The position numbers and the translations under genes were made by a program. A DNA stretch of 13,543 nt from an uncultured Muribaculaceae bacterium (lineage in GTDB: Bacteria > Bacteroidota > Bacteroidia > Bacteroidales > Muribaculaceae), in contig CAJUKE010000038.1 in NCBI GenBank assembly GCA_910587075.1, positions 1 to 13,543 of the forward strand, in the 5' to 3' direction. The notes beneath the pieces are model-generated. The model was not told the origin of the DNA. It saw only the letters and a program-made list of their open reading frames with translations, and ran no database searches. Numbering within the stretch: the first letter of the stretch is position 1; the number at the start of each line of letters is the position of its first letter. This document shows positions 7,103 through 13,543 of this stretch, piece by piece.

Positions 7103-7394
7103 TGTTTAAGGTTATTTTTGGCGATGTAAGTAAGATATAACAATATATTATTATATACGGCGAAAAGCCCCGGTTTATTGTGCCGACGGCGCCAGCGTCC
7201 CCCTTTCGGCCACAAATACCTGTCGGAAACCGCGCAGAACCCCTCGCAATGAGAAGTTTTTCGCCAAATATGCCGCTTATTCCGAAAAAAATAGCGAACT
7301 TTGCCGAATATTAGCGATATTGTGCGCTTAAAGATTCTTAAAACCGGCTTCCCCCGGGTGGCCGGACCGCAGCGAAAGTAACAAATCGAAACTG
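7103..7394. promoter_or_regulatory. Divergent upstream region of pulA and lpxD
   Basis: These 292 bases hold no gene. The pulA side (7103-7175) is very A/T-rich, unlike the rest of the window, and should carry the pulA promoter. The best minus-strand candidate -7 box is TATCTTAC, around 7131-7138, without a clear -33 box. The lpxD side has its own candidate -7 box at 7296-7303. A small GC hairpin at 7344-7365 (5-bp stem) would lie in the lpxD leader. Confidence 0.5.
7296..7303 (+). promoter_or_regulatory. Candidate -7 box for the lpx operon
   Basis: GAACTTTG differs from TAnnTTTG only at the first base and is the best match upstream of lpxD. No TTG lies 19-21 bases upstream, so the call is weak. 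Transcription would begin near 7310, giving a leader of about 85 bases. Confidence 0.4.
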
Positions 7395-8432
7395 ATGCAA
7401 TTTTCCGTAAACCAGATTGCCTCCATGTGCGGGGGCTCCGTTGAAGGTAACGGCGACATTATAATCGACTCGTTTGCCAAAATCGAAGAGGGGCGCCCCG
7501 GCGCCATCTCCTTCCTGGCGAACCCCAAATACACCCACCATATCTACGACACCGCCTCTTCGGCCGTGCTCGTAAGCCGCGACTTCTCCCCCGAGAAGCC
7601 GCTCGCGTGCACGCTCATCCGCGTCGACGACCCTTACGCCACCGTCGCCTCGCTCATGCGCATGGCCTCCCAACTGCTTGAGCCCAATCCCTCGGGAGTC
7701 GAGCACCCCTGCTTCATTGCCGAAGGGGTCGAAGTGCCCGCCGACGCCTACATCGGCGCCTTCGCCTATATCGGCAAAGGGGCGCGCCTTGGCAAGGGGG
7801 TGAAGATCTTCCCTGGGGCCTACATCGGCGACGGCGTAACCATCGGTGCCGGCAGCGTGGTCAAGCCCAACGCGTCGGTTTACCACGGGTGCGTTATCGG
7901 CGAGCGCTGCATCGTGCATTCCGGCGCCGTGATCGGTGCCGACGGCTTCGGCTTCGCGCCCACCGAGAACGGCTACGAGAAGATTCCGCAGCTCGGCAAC
8001 GTAGTGCTTGAGGACGATGTCGAAATCGGCGCCAACACAACCATCGACCGCGCGATGATGGGCTCTACCCGCGTCGGGCGCGGCACAAAGCTCGACAACC
8101 TCATACAGGTGGCCCACAACTGCGTCATCGGCGAGCAGACGGTGATGGCAGCCCAGGTCGGCATCGCCGGATCAACCCACATCGGCAGCCGCTGCCAGTT
8201 CGGCGGACAGGTAGGCATCGCCGGACACATCTCCGTGGGCGACAACGTGCAGCTCGGCGCGCAGTCGGGCGTGCCCAACAGCATCCCCTCCGACAAGCGC
8301 ATGATGGGCTCCCCCGCCATACCCGCCGGCAACTTCGCCCGCATGGTGGTGGCACAGAAGAACCTCCCCGACATCATCAACCGCCTGCGTGCCCTCGAAG
8401 AGAAGCTCGCCGAGCTCGAATCGGCCAGGTAA
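7395..8432 (+). CDS. lpxD: UDP-3-O-acylglucosamine N-acyltransferase LpxD
   Basis: LpxD adds the second hydroxyacyl chain, from acyl-ACP, to UDP-3-O-acylglucosamine in lipid A synthesis, in the cytosol. The product has 345 residues, the usual length. Residues 1-100 form the uridine-binding domain ('IASMCGG', 'ISFLANPKY'). Hexapeptide repeats of the left-handed beta helix run from about 105 to 300 ('AYIGAFAYIGKGARLGKG'). G-A-D-G-F-G-F-A-P is at 181-189, and the catalytic histidine is H241 in Q-V-A-H-N-C-V-I-G, matching H239 of E. coli. A C-terminal helix (about 310-345) matches the ACP-binding trimer helix. It is first in the order lpxD, lpxC/fabZ, lpxA, with 47 bases to the next gene. ATG 7395 fits the family N terminus. 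Confidence 0.96.
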   Translation: MQFSVNQIASMCGGSVEGNGDIIIDSFAKIEEGRPGAISFLANPKYTHHIYDTASSAVLVSRDFSPEKPLACTLIRVDDPYATVASLMRMASQLLEPNPSGVEHPCFIAEGVEVPADAYIGAFAYIGKGARLGKGVKIFPGAYIGDGVTIGAGSVVKPNASVYHGCVIGERCIVHSGAVIGADGFGFAPTENGYEKIPQLGNVVLEDDVEIGANTTIDRAMMGSTRVGRGTKLDNLIQVAHNCVIGEQTVMAAQVGIAGSTHIGSRCQFGGQVGIAGHISVGDNVQLGAQSGVPNSIPSDKRMMGSPAIPAGNFARMVVAQKNLPDIINRLRALEEKLAELESAR

Positions 8433-8479
8433 CGGTCAGCACAGCGATACTCTGAATCAAATCATTATCACACCATAGA

Positions 8480-9862
8480 ATGAAACAACAGACACTCAAC
8501 GGACAGTTTTCCGTCAAAGGCAAAGGTCTGCATACCGGCCTCGAAATCGAAGCCGAATTTCTTCCCGCTCCCGAAAACCACGGTTATAAGTTCCAGCGCG
8601 TCGACCTCCCCGGCGAACCCGTGATCGACGCTCTGGCCGAAAACGTCACCGACACCTCCCGCGGCACAACCATCGCCCGCGGCGACCTCCGCGTCTCCAC
8701 CATCGAACACGCCCTGGCCGCCCTCTACGCCGCCGGTGTCGACAACGTGCTCATCAAGCTCAACGCCCCCGAAATGCCGATCCTCGACGGCTCGGCCCGC
8801 GAATACTGCGAAAAAATCGAAGCCGTAGGGCTCCTGGAGCAGACCGTTGATAAGAACTACTACGTTGTAAAGCACAAAATCGAGGTGCGCGACGCCGAAA
8901 CCGGCGCCCACCTGACCGTGCTCCCCGACAACGACTTCTCCATCGACGTGATGATCTCCTACGACTCCCCCGTGCTCGCCAACCAGTTCGCGCGCCTGGA
9001 GAATATGGCCGACTTCCGCAAGGACATCGCTTCGAGCCGCACCTTCGTGTTCGTCCGCGAAATCGAACCGCTCCTCAACGCCAACCTCATCAAGGGTGGC
9101 GACCTCGACAACGCCATCGTGATCTACGACCGCGAAATGACCCAGGAGCAGCTCGACCACATCTCCGACACCATGGGCTGCGAGCGTAAGAAAATCGCCG
9201 ACTTCGGATACATCAACAACCGCCCCCTCGAATTCGAGAACGAGCCGGCGCGCCACAAGCTGCTCGACGTTATGGGCGACATCGCCCTGATCGGCCGTCC
9301 CCTCAAGGGGCGCATCATCGCCTGCCGTCCCGGCCACAAAATCAACACCACATTCGCCAAGCAGGTGCGCAAGGAAATCCAGCGCCAGGAGCTCCAGGCC
9401 CCCGTATACAACCCGGGCCTCGAACCGCTGATGGACATCAACGAAATCCGCAACCACCTCCCCCACCGCTACCCCTTCCTGCTGGTCGACAAAATCATCG
9501 ACCGCGGCGACTCGTTCATCGTCGGCGTCAAGAACGTCACCGGCAACGAGCCCTTCTTCATGGGCCACTTCCCCCAGGAACCAGTCATGCCCGGCGTGCT
9601 GCTGGTTGAGGCCATGGCGCAGACCGGCGGTCTGCTGGTGCTCGGCACCGTCGACGAGCCTGAGAAGTACTCGACCTACTTCATGAAGATCGACAATGTC
9701 AAGTTCCGCCAGAAGGTCGTGCCCGGCGACACCCTCATCTTCCACGTTTCCTTCATGACTCCCCTGCGCCGCGGGTGCGCCATGATGAAGGGCGTGGCCT
9801 TCGTTGCCGACAAAGTTGTCTGCGAATGCGAGTTCATGGCGCAGATCATCAAAAACAAATAA
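8480..9862 (+). CDS. lpxC/fabZ: Bifunctional LpxC deacetylase / FabZ dehydratase
   Basis: The 460-residue product fuses two enzymes, as is usual in Bacteroidetes. Residues 1 to about 305 are LpxC, the zinc-dependent UDP-3-O-acyl-N-acetylglucosamine deacetylase that commits to lipid A. Expected metal ligands are H77 (in T-I-E-H-A, beside E76), H259 and D263 (R-H-K-L-L-D), and H286 (P-G-H-K) matches the general catalytic histidine. Residues about 310-460 are FabZ, the 3-hydroxyacyl-ACP dehydratase of fatty acid elongation, with catalytic H363 (M-G-H-F-P) and E377 (L-V-E-A-M-A-Q), 14 residues apart as in other FabZ proteins. Both active sites look intact. The fusion couples two uses of hydroxyacyl-ACP, a reasonable basis for balancing lipid A against phospholipid. 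lpxA follows after 24 bases. Confidence 0.97.
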   Translation: MKQQTLNGQFSVKGKGLHTGLEIEAEFLPAPENHGYKFQRVDLPGEPVIDALAENVTDTSRGTTIARGDLRVSTIEHALAALYAAGVDNVLIKLNAPEMPILDGSAREYCEKIEAVGLLEQTVDKNYYVVKHKIEVRDAETGAHLTVLPDNDFSIDVMISYDSPVLANQFARLENMADFRKDIASSRTFVFVREIEPLLNANLIKGGDLDNAIVIYDREMTQEQLDHISDTMGCERKKIADFGYINNRPLEFENEPARHKLLDVMGDIALIGRPLKGRIIACRPGHKINTTFAKQVRKEIQRQELQAPVYNPGLEPLMDINEIRNHLPHRYPFLLVDKIIDRGDSFIVGVKNVTGNEPFFMGHFPQEPVMPGVLLVEAMAQTGGLLVLGTVDEPEKYSTYFMKIDNVKFRQKVVPGDTLIFHVSFMTPLRRGCAMMKGVAFVADKVVCECEFMAQIIKNK

Positions 9863-9886
9863 TCCCTCTCCACCCACAGAACGACT

Positions 9887-10663
9887 ATGAAACAGCCATT
9901 CGCCTACATACACCCCGCTGCCAAGATCCATCCCTCGGTCGTGATCGACCCGTTCGTGACCATCGACCAGAACGTGGAAATCGGCGAGGGTACGCACATC
10001 AGCTCCAACTGCACCATCATGGAGGGTGCCCGCATCGGCAAGGGGTGCAAAATATTCCCCGGAGCCGTGATTTCCGGCATCCCCCAGGACCTCAAGTTCA
10101 AAGGTGAGGAGACCGTGGCCATCATCGGCGACAACACCACCATCCGCGAATGCGTCACCGTGAACCGCGGCACCGCCTCCAAGGGGCACACCATCGTAGG
10201 CAACAACTGCCTGATCATGGCCTACTCCCATGTGGCCCACGACTGCCAGATCGGCAACAACGTGATCATGTCGAACGCCACCCAGGTGGCCGGCGAGGTG
10301 CAGATCGACGATTTCGCTGTTATCGGCGGCGGCTCGCTGATCCACCAGTTCTGCCACATCGGCTCGCACGTCATGCTCCAGGGCGGCTCGCGCGTCAACA
10401 AGGACATACCCCCCTACGTCAAGGCCGGCCGCGACCCCATCGCCTACACCGGCGTGAACTCCATCGGCCTGCGCCGCCGCAACTTCACCAACGACCAGAT
10501 CCGCGACATCCAGGAAATCTACCGCTACCTCTACCTGTCGCGCCTAAACGTTTCCGACGCCGTTGACCGCATCGAGGCCGAACTCCCCGCTTCGCGCGAA
10601 CGCGACGAAATCATCGAATTCATCCGCAACTCCAAGCGCGGCATCGTGCGCGGCTACGTCTGA
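9887..10663 (+). CDS. lpxA: UDP-N-acetylglucosamine O-acyltransferase LpxA
   Basis: LpxA transfers a 3-hydroxyacyl chain from ACP to UDP-GlcNAc, the first step of lipid A synthesis. The product has 258 residues, normal for the family. Left-handed beta-helix hexapeptides run from the N terminus to about 185, followed by a helical C-terminal domain ('IGLRRRNFTNDQIRDI'). The catalytic histidine is H118 in H-V-A-H-D-C, aligning with E. coli H125; H153 aligns with E. coli H160. The acyl-length position (E. coli G173) is G166 here, so no bulky residue blocks a long chain. This fits the long hydroxyacyl chains known in Bacteroidales lipid A, but the length is inferred. It is the last gene of the operon and ends 35 bases before a strong terminator. 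Confidence 0.96.
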   Translation: MKQPFAYIHPAAKIHPSVVIDPFVTIDQNVEIGEGTHISSNCTIMEGARIGKGCKIFPGAVISGIPQDLKFKGEETVAIIGDNTTIRECVTVNRGTASKGHTIVGNNCLIMAYSHVAHDCQIGNNVIMSNATQVAGEVQIDDFAVIGGGSLIHQFCHIGSHVMLQGGSRVNKDIPPYVKAGRDPIAYTGVNSIGLRRRNFTNDQIRDIQEIYRYLYLSRLNVSDAVDRIEAELPASRERDEIIEFIRNSKRGIVRGYV

Positions 10664-10697
10664 ACCGCTCACCCGCCGCACATTCCGACCCATACAG

Positions 10698-10728
10698 AGC
10701 CGGAGGGCATCCCGCCCTCCGGCTTTTT
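10698..10728 (+). terminator. Intrinsic terminator of the lpx operon
   Basis: A perfect 11-bp stem (10698-10708 with 10714-10724, AGCCGGAGGGC/GCCCTCCGGCT) has a 5-base loop and a T tract at 10724-10728. It lies 35 bases after the lpxA stop and closes the lpxD-lpxC/fabZ-lpxA transcript. Confidence 0.93.
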
Positions 10729-10729
10729 G

Positions 10730-10774
10730 TGTTTCCGTTCGCGCTTTCCGTTCGTGCTTTCCGTTTGCGCTTTC
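10730..10774. repeat. 13-bp tandem repeat, about 3.5 copies
   Basis: Three 13-base units, at 10730-10742, 10743-10755 and 10756-10768, fit GCTTTCCGTTYGY with few differences; a partial unit follows at 10769-10774. The array starts two bases after the terminator T tract and ends about 34 bases before the promoter of the next gene. Confidence 0.75.
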
Positions 10775-10807
10775 AACATAAAAATTCACAACTTTTTGCT
10801 TAAAAAC

Positions 10808-10838
10808 TTGGCGGAATAAAAACAAAACGCTAATTTCG
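10808..10838 (+). promoter_or_regulatory. Bacteroidetes-type promoter for the secreted protein gene
   Basis: TTG at 10808-10810, 20 bases of spacing, then TAATTTCG at 10831-10838, one base off TAnnTTTG. Transcription should start near 10845. The leader to the ATG at 10970 would be about 125 bases, A/T-rich, without a Shine-Dalgarno sequence or an obvious structure. With the terminator and the 13-bp repeats this accounts for the 306-base gap after lpxA. Confidence 0.65.
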
Positions 10839-10969
10839 CATCACGATCTCCGATTTACGATAATTCACTCCGATATTCATACTGATTACCCAGGTTCAAA
10901 ATAGCCCGACTCAGTTACAATATTCAATAGATACAATTAACTTCCACTTACAATCAATCAGAATTTGTT

Positions 10970-12565
10970 ATGAAGCAGATTTACACAATCACACTGGCGC
11001 TGGCCGCCTTCACCGCCGGACTCGGCGAGTCGGCCGCCGCCACCGCCACCGCCAAGGTTACCAAATCGGACCGCGCCCGCTTCGAGCTCACCGCCCCGGC
11101 CCACGCCAAGGCTGAAAGCTTCAGGCGCGTGGGCGCCGCCGCGGAACTCAAAGCCACAACCGTTTCGCGAGCCGCCACCACCCCGGCCAAGGCTCCCGCC
11201 GGAACCTGGGAGTCAATCGGCAAGGGCACCTACTGCGAGGACCTCCTGACCCTATTCTCCGATGTCGACGCCGGCCAGCAGTGGCAGGTCGACGTCGAGC
11301 AGTCGACCACCACCCCCGGATGGTACCGCCTCCTCCCCTACGCCTCCGGCCCCGTGGCCGAGATGCTGGGTCGCGCTGACACGCAGAACTACCTGTATAT
11401 CAACGCCACCGACCCGCAGAAAGTATATGCCGAGGATTTCACCGCTTTCGGCGCGTTCCCCTTCAGCAATATGGTGCCGGAAAACGACTGGGAGGATGGC
11501 GCCCAATACGGCACACTGGCCGACAACATCATCAGTTTCCCCACCCAGAGTTTCGCTATCGACTACAACGGGTGGACACTGACCACCCGCAACACCGGGC
11601 TCAAACTCTACCTCCCCGGAGCCGCCGTCAAGGACTACTCGTTCACAATCAAAGCCCCCTTCTGCGCCGCCGACAACAAGGTTACCAACGACTTCGTGTG
11701 CGGCGCCGACATCGACCATGTGAAGGTGGTGCTCCTCGAAGGTGAATATGAATGCTCCGGCCAGAACGCCGCCATCGTGGCCTCGGAAGGGACCCGCTTC
11801 CCCGGCAACTACAGCGTGGCCATCGAGGTCGAAGGCCAGGGACTGCACACCCTGCTCGCCGTCGGGCTGGACGCCGAGGGCAACGTGGTAGCCGCCACTG
11901 AGAAATATTTCTTCGGCGTGGTTGACGACGACGACAACTGGACCGATATGGGCGACGCCCTCTTCACCGAAGGCATCTACGCCGTAGGCTACGACGACAT
12001 CGCCTCCGAGACCTTCGCGGCCAAGGCGCAGTGCCACAAAACAATCGAAGGTTACTACCGTCTCGTCGACCCCTACGCCGCGCACAGCGAGCTTGGGCAG
12101 GCCGTCTTCACCCACTCCGACCACAAGCACTACATCTACATCAACGCCACCGATCCCCAGTATGTGGTTATCGAGAGCTCGCCGGTAGGCGTGCGGATCT
12201 ACGGTGAGGGCGCTATCCACTCGCTCGCCGCGAAATACGCCGGAACCGACCTTGAGGCCGCCGCAAAACAGGAAGGATTCTTCGGCACCTACGACGCCGC
12301 TACCCGCACCATCAGCATCCCCGACGACACAATCTTCCTCGGCGAGAGCGAATACCAGAACGGCAAGTTCCTCCTCGGCAACGAAGGCACTCAAATCGTG
12401 CTCCCCGACCCCGACGAAGCCGGCATCCTTGGCATCGCCACCGACGCCCAGGCAGCTCCCGCAGAGTACTTCAACCTCCAGGGGCAGCGCGTAAGCAATC
12501 CTTCGGCAGGCGCGCTCCTGATCCGCAAGCAGGGTGGCAAGGTCGAGAAAACCGTCATCCGCTAA
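10970..12565 (+). CDS. Secreted protein with two repeated modules and a Bacteroidales C-terminal tail
   Basis: I do not recognise a named function. The 531-residue product starts with a signal peptide (MKQIYTITLALAAFTAGLG, cut near residue 24). A low-complexity Ala/Thr/Lys linker follows to about 77. Two related modules begin at W80 and W324: each has W-x-x-(I/M)-G, a G-(W/Y)-Y-R-L-x-(P/D)-(P/Y)-type segment, and ends in Y-(L/I)-Y-I-N-A-T-D-P, at 141-149 and 388-396. Between them, about 215-318, is a beta-rich segment that may be a fibronectin III-like domain ('FPGNYSVAIEVEGQGLHTLL'). The C terminus (about 499-531) contains Y-F-N-L-Q-G-Q-R-V and I-R-K-Q-G-G-K-V, a tail seen on many secreted Bacteroidales proteins. 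It is a monocistronic gene with its own promoter. The protein is acidic overall and probably extracytoplasmic. Confidence 0.85.
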   Translation: MKQIYTITLALAAFTAGLGESAAATATAKVTKSDRARFELTAPAHAKAESFRRVGAAAELKATTVSRAATTPAKAPAGTWESIGKGTYCEDLLTLFSDVDAGQQWQVDVEQSTTTPGWYRLLPYASGPVAEMLGRADTQNYLYINATDPQKVYAEDFTAFGAFPFSNMVPENDWEDGAQYGTLADNIISFPTQSFAIDYNGWTLTTRNTGLKLYLPGAAVKDYSFTIKAPFCAADNKVTNDFVCGADIDHVKVVLLEGEYECSGQNAAIVASEGTRFPGNYSVAIEVEGQGLHTLLAVGLDAEGNVVAATEKYFFGVVDDDDNWTDMGDALFTEGIYAVGYDDIASETFAAKAQCHKTIEGYYRLVDPYAAHSELGQAVFTHSDHKHYIYINATDPQYVVIESSPVGVRIYGEGAIHSLAAKYAGTDLEAAAKQEGFFGTYDAATRTISIPDDTIFLGESEYQNGKFLLGNEGTQIVLPDPDEAGILGIATDAQAAPAEYFNLQGQRVSNPSAGALLIRKQGGKVEKTVIR

Positions 12566-12600
12566 CCGACAACGCATAAAACACTTCGACATAGAACATT

Positions 12601-12644
12601 ACGACCGAAGCGGCGGGCAATCAAATGCCCGCCGCTTCGGTCGT
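12601..12644. terminator. Perfect 19-bp inverted repeat between convergent genes
   Basis: Arms 12601-12619 and 12626-12644 are exact reverse complements, separated by a 6-base loop (ATCAAA). It sits between the stop codons of the secreted protein gene (+) and the DUF2461 gene (-), the usual place of a bidirectional terminator. There is no T tract on either strand (TTAAACG and TAATG follow), so the mechanism is uncertain. The rest of 12566-12717 shows nothing else. Confidence 0.6.
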
Positions 12645-12717
12645 TAAACGCCAATAGGCAAACTCTTAAACACGCCTACCGGGTGAAGTTCGAAATCCAC
12701 CTATAGAGACCCTTCCT

Positions 12718-13425
12718 TTAGAGGTCCTCCTCGATGGAGTAGGCCAGGAAGTCGATAAGGGGGCGCAGGGGGCGGTACTCCTCGGCGGCACGCTCGGGCC
12801 ACGACGGGTCGGCGAAATAGTCGAGGCCGCAGGGGTGGAAGCGCCCGTACTCCTTCAGGCGGAGCAGTTCGGCCTGAGGATGGTCGCGGTCGTACCCCTT
12901 AGGAATGGTTTTGAGGCGCTGGCCGATCCAACCGGGATAGAGCCGGTTCAGTTCCGGGTCGGCGACAATTTGCTCAAACTCCTCGATATTGTCGACAATG
13001 GCCTTTCGCAGCTTCTTAAGCACCGCGCTGTCGGGGCACCACACACCGCCATACAGCCCGCCCTCGATCTCGCCCGAGGAGGAGTCGGGGCCCATATGAA
13101 GGTACAGCCCCGGCATATGCGCCGAGCCGGAATGCCTTCCGTAGGGGCCGAAAGATGCCGAGAAATAATCCTTGAACGGCGACTTGTCCTGCGAGAACCT
13201 CGTGTCGCGGTATATGCGGTAGGCCGCCTCCTTAGCCGTTGCCGGACGCAACTCCGGCCACCACTCGCGTATCGCCGCCATAAGGCGGTCGACATCGGCA
13301 AGCCATAACGCCCGCAATTCATCATATTCGGCGCGGTTGGCCTTGAACCAGTCGCGGTCCTGCCTCGCGCCGAGCTCGGCGAGGAAAGCATAAAGCCTCA
13401 GAACGTAGTTTGTATTCTTCATCAT
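12718..13425 (-). CDS. DUF2461 family protein (TIGR02453)
   Basis: This widespread bacterial family has no established function known to me. The product has 235 residues, a normal length, with no signal peptide or membrane segment, so it should be cytosolic. Family hallmarks are present: D-W-F-K-A-N-R-x-E-Y at 25-34, Y-R-I-Y-R-D-T-R-F-S-Q-D-K-S-P-F-K at 69-85, then a G-L-Y-L-H-M-G-P strand and G-G-L-Y-G-G-V-W-C-P. The start could be the first or second of two adjacent ATG codons (13425 or 13422). It is the only gene of its transcript in view: a minus-strand terminator lies upstream and a long inverted repeat downstream. Confidence 0.92.
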   Translation of the reverse strand: MMKNTNYVLRLYAFLAELGARQDRDWFKANRAEYDELRALWLADVDRLMAAIREWWPELRPATAKEAAYRIYRDTRFSQDKSPFKDYFSASFGPYGRHSGSAHMPGLYLHMGPDSSSGEIEGGLYGGVWCPDSAVLKKLRKAIVDNIEEFEQIVADPELNRLYPGWIGQRLKTIPKGYDRDHPQAELLRLKEYGRFHPCGLDYFADPSWPERAAEEYRPLRPLIDFLAYSIEEDL

Positions 13426-13444
13426 AATTAAATTGGAAGCGCTT

Positions 13445-13474
13445 CAAAAGCAGAAGCTCATCAGACTTATTAAA
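13445..13474 (-). promoter_or_regulatory. Weak candidate promoter for the DUF2461 gene
   Basis: On the minus strand TGCTTTTG (13445-13452) is one base off TAnnTTTG. Nineteen bases upstream is TTT (13472-13474) rather than TTG. The location is right, between the upstream terminator and the ATG at 13425, but the match is imperfect. Confidence 0.35.
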
Positions 13475-13487
13475 AACGCACAGGCAC

Positions 13488-13519
13488 AAAAAAAATTATC
13501 CGTCATCCCGACGAATAAT
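13488..13519 (-). terminator. Minus-strand intrinsic terminator of an off-window gene
   Basis: Read on the minus strand, ATTATTCGTC pairs with GACGGATAAT (10 bp including one U-G wobble) around a 5-base loop, followed by eight T. It would end a transcript coming from beyond the right edge of the window, upstream of the DUF2461 gene. The wobble becomes a C-A mismatch on the plus strand, which fixes the orientation. Confidence 0.8.
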
Positions 13520-13543
13520 CTTCTTACCTTAAATCTAATACCA

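Noticed and set aside
8468..10369. Long minus-strand open frame of about 630 codons
   Set aside because: It spans the complements of lpxC/fabZ and lpxA, both with full catalytic motifs. Its translation is Val/Asp/Gly/His-rich, as expected of an antisense shadow.
12682..12701. Sequence resembling a tRNA T-arm (GTTCGAAATC)
   Set aside because: No acceptor stem, D-arm or proper anticodon arm can be built around it and there is no CCA; judged chance.

Overview
The window looks like a chromosomal segment of a GC-rich member of the Bacteroidales, most likely Muribaculaceae or a close relative. Supporting signs are a fused LpxC/FabZ protein, a DUF3332 lipoprotein-like gene, a secreted protein with a Bacteroidales-type 'NLQGQRV' C-terminal tail, start regions without clear Shine-Dalgarno sequences, and promoters of the Bacteroidetes type (TTG, 19-20 bases, TAnnTTTG). 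The family assignment is inference.

Layout. From 1 to 179 there is a repeat-bearing, pyrimidine-rich intergenic stretch. From 180 to 3684 a promoter drives cdsA (CDP-diacylglycerol synthesis), then purM (purine synthesis), then an MltF-like lytic transglycosylase that overlaps the end of purM. From 3685 to 5017 two long intergenic stretches carry shuffled palindromic repeat modules on both sides of a small DUF3332 gene, followed by a strong hairpin terminator. A type I pullulanase lies on the minus strand (5018-7102). It shares a divergent upstream region with lpxD, lpxC/fabZ and lpxA (7395-10663), the acyl-transfer and deacetylation steps that begin lipid A synthesis, ending at a textbook terminator. 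A clear promoter then precedes a secreted two-module protein (10970-12565). A long perfect inverted repeat separates it from a convergent DUF2461 gene (12718-13425, minus strand). The right end carries a minus-strand terminator for a gene outside the window.

How the genes fit together. Several products serve the envelope: CdsA for phospholipid precursors, LpxD/LpxC-FabZ/LpxA for lipid A and fatty acid dehydration, and the MltF-like enzyme for peptidoglycan turnover. Pullulanase degrades alpha-glucans. All are ordinary core functions. No defence system, CRISPR array, transposase, rRNA or tRNA was seen.

The most unusual material is non-coding: three mosaics of the same palindromic modules, in different orders (B-A, A-C-B, A-B-C). 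One hairpin has a GGAA loop and tandem G-A mismatches and another a CUUG loop, which suggests a REP-like or RNA-structured element. A possible small plus-strand ORF starting at 4922 and running into the antisense of the pullulanase gene is a second item to check.
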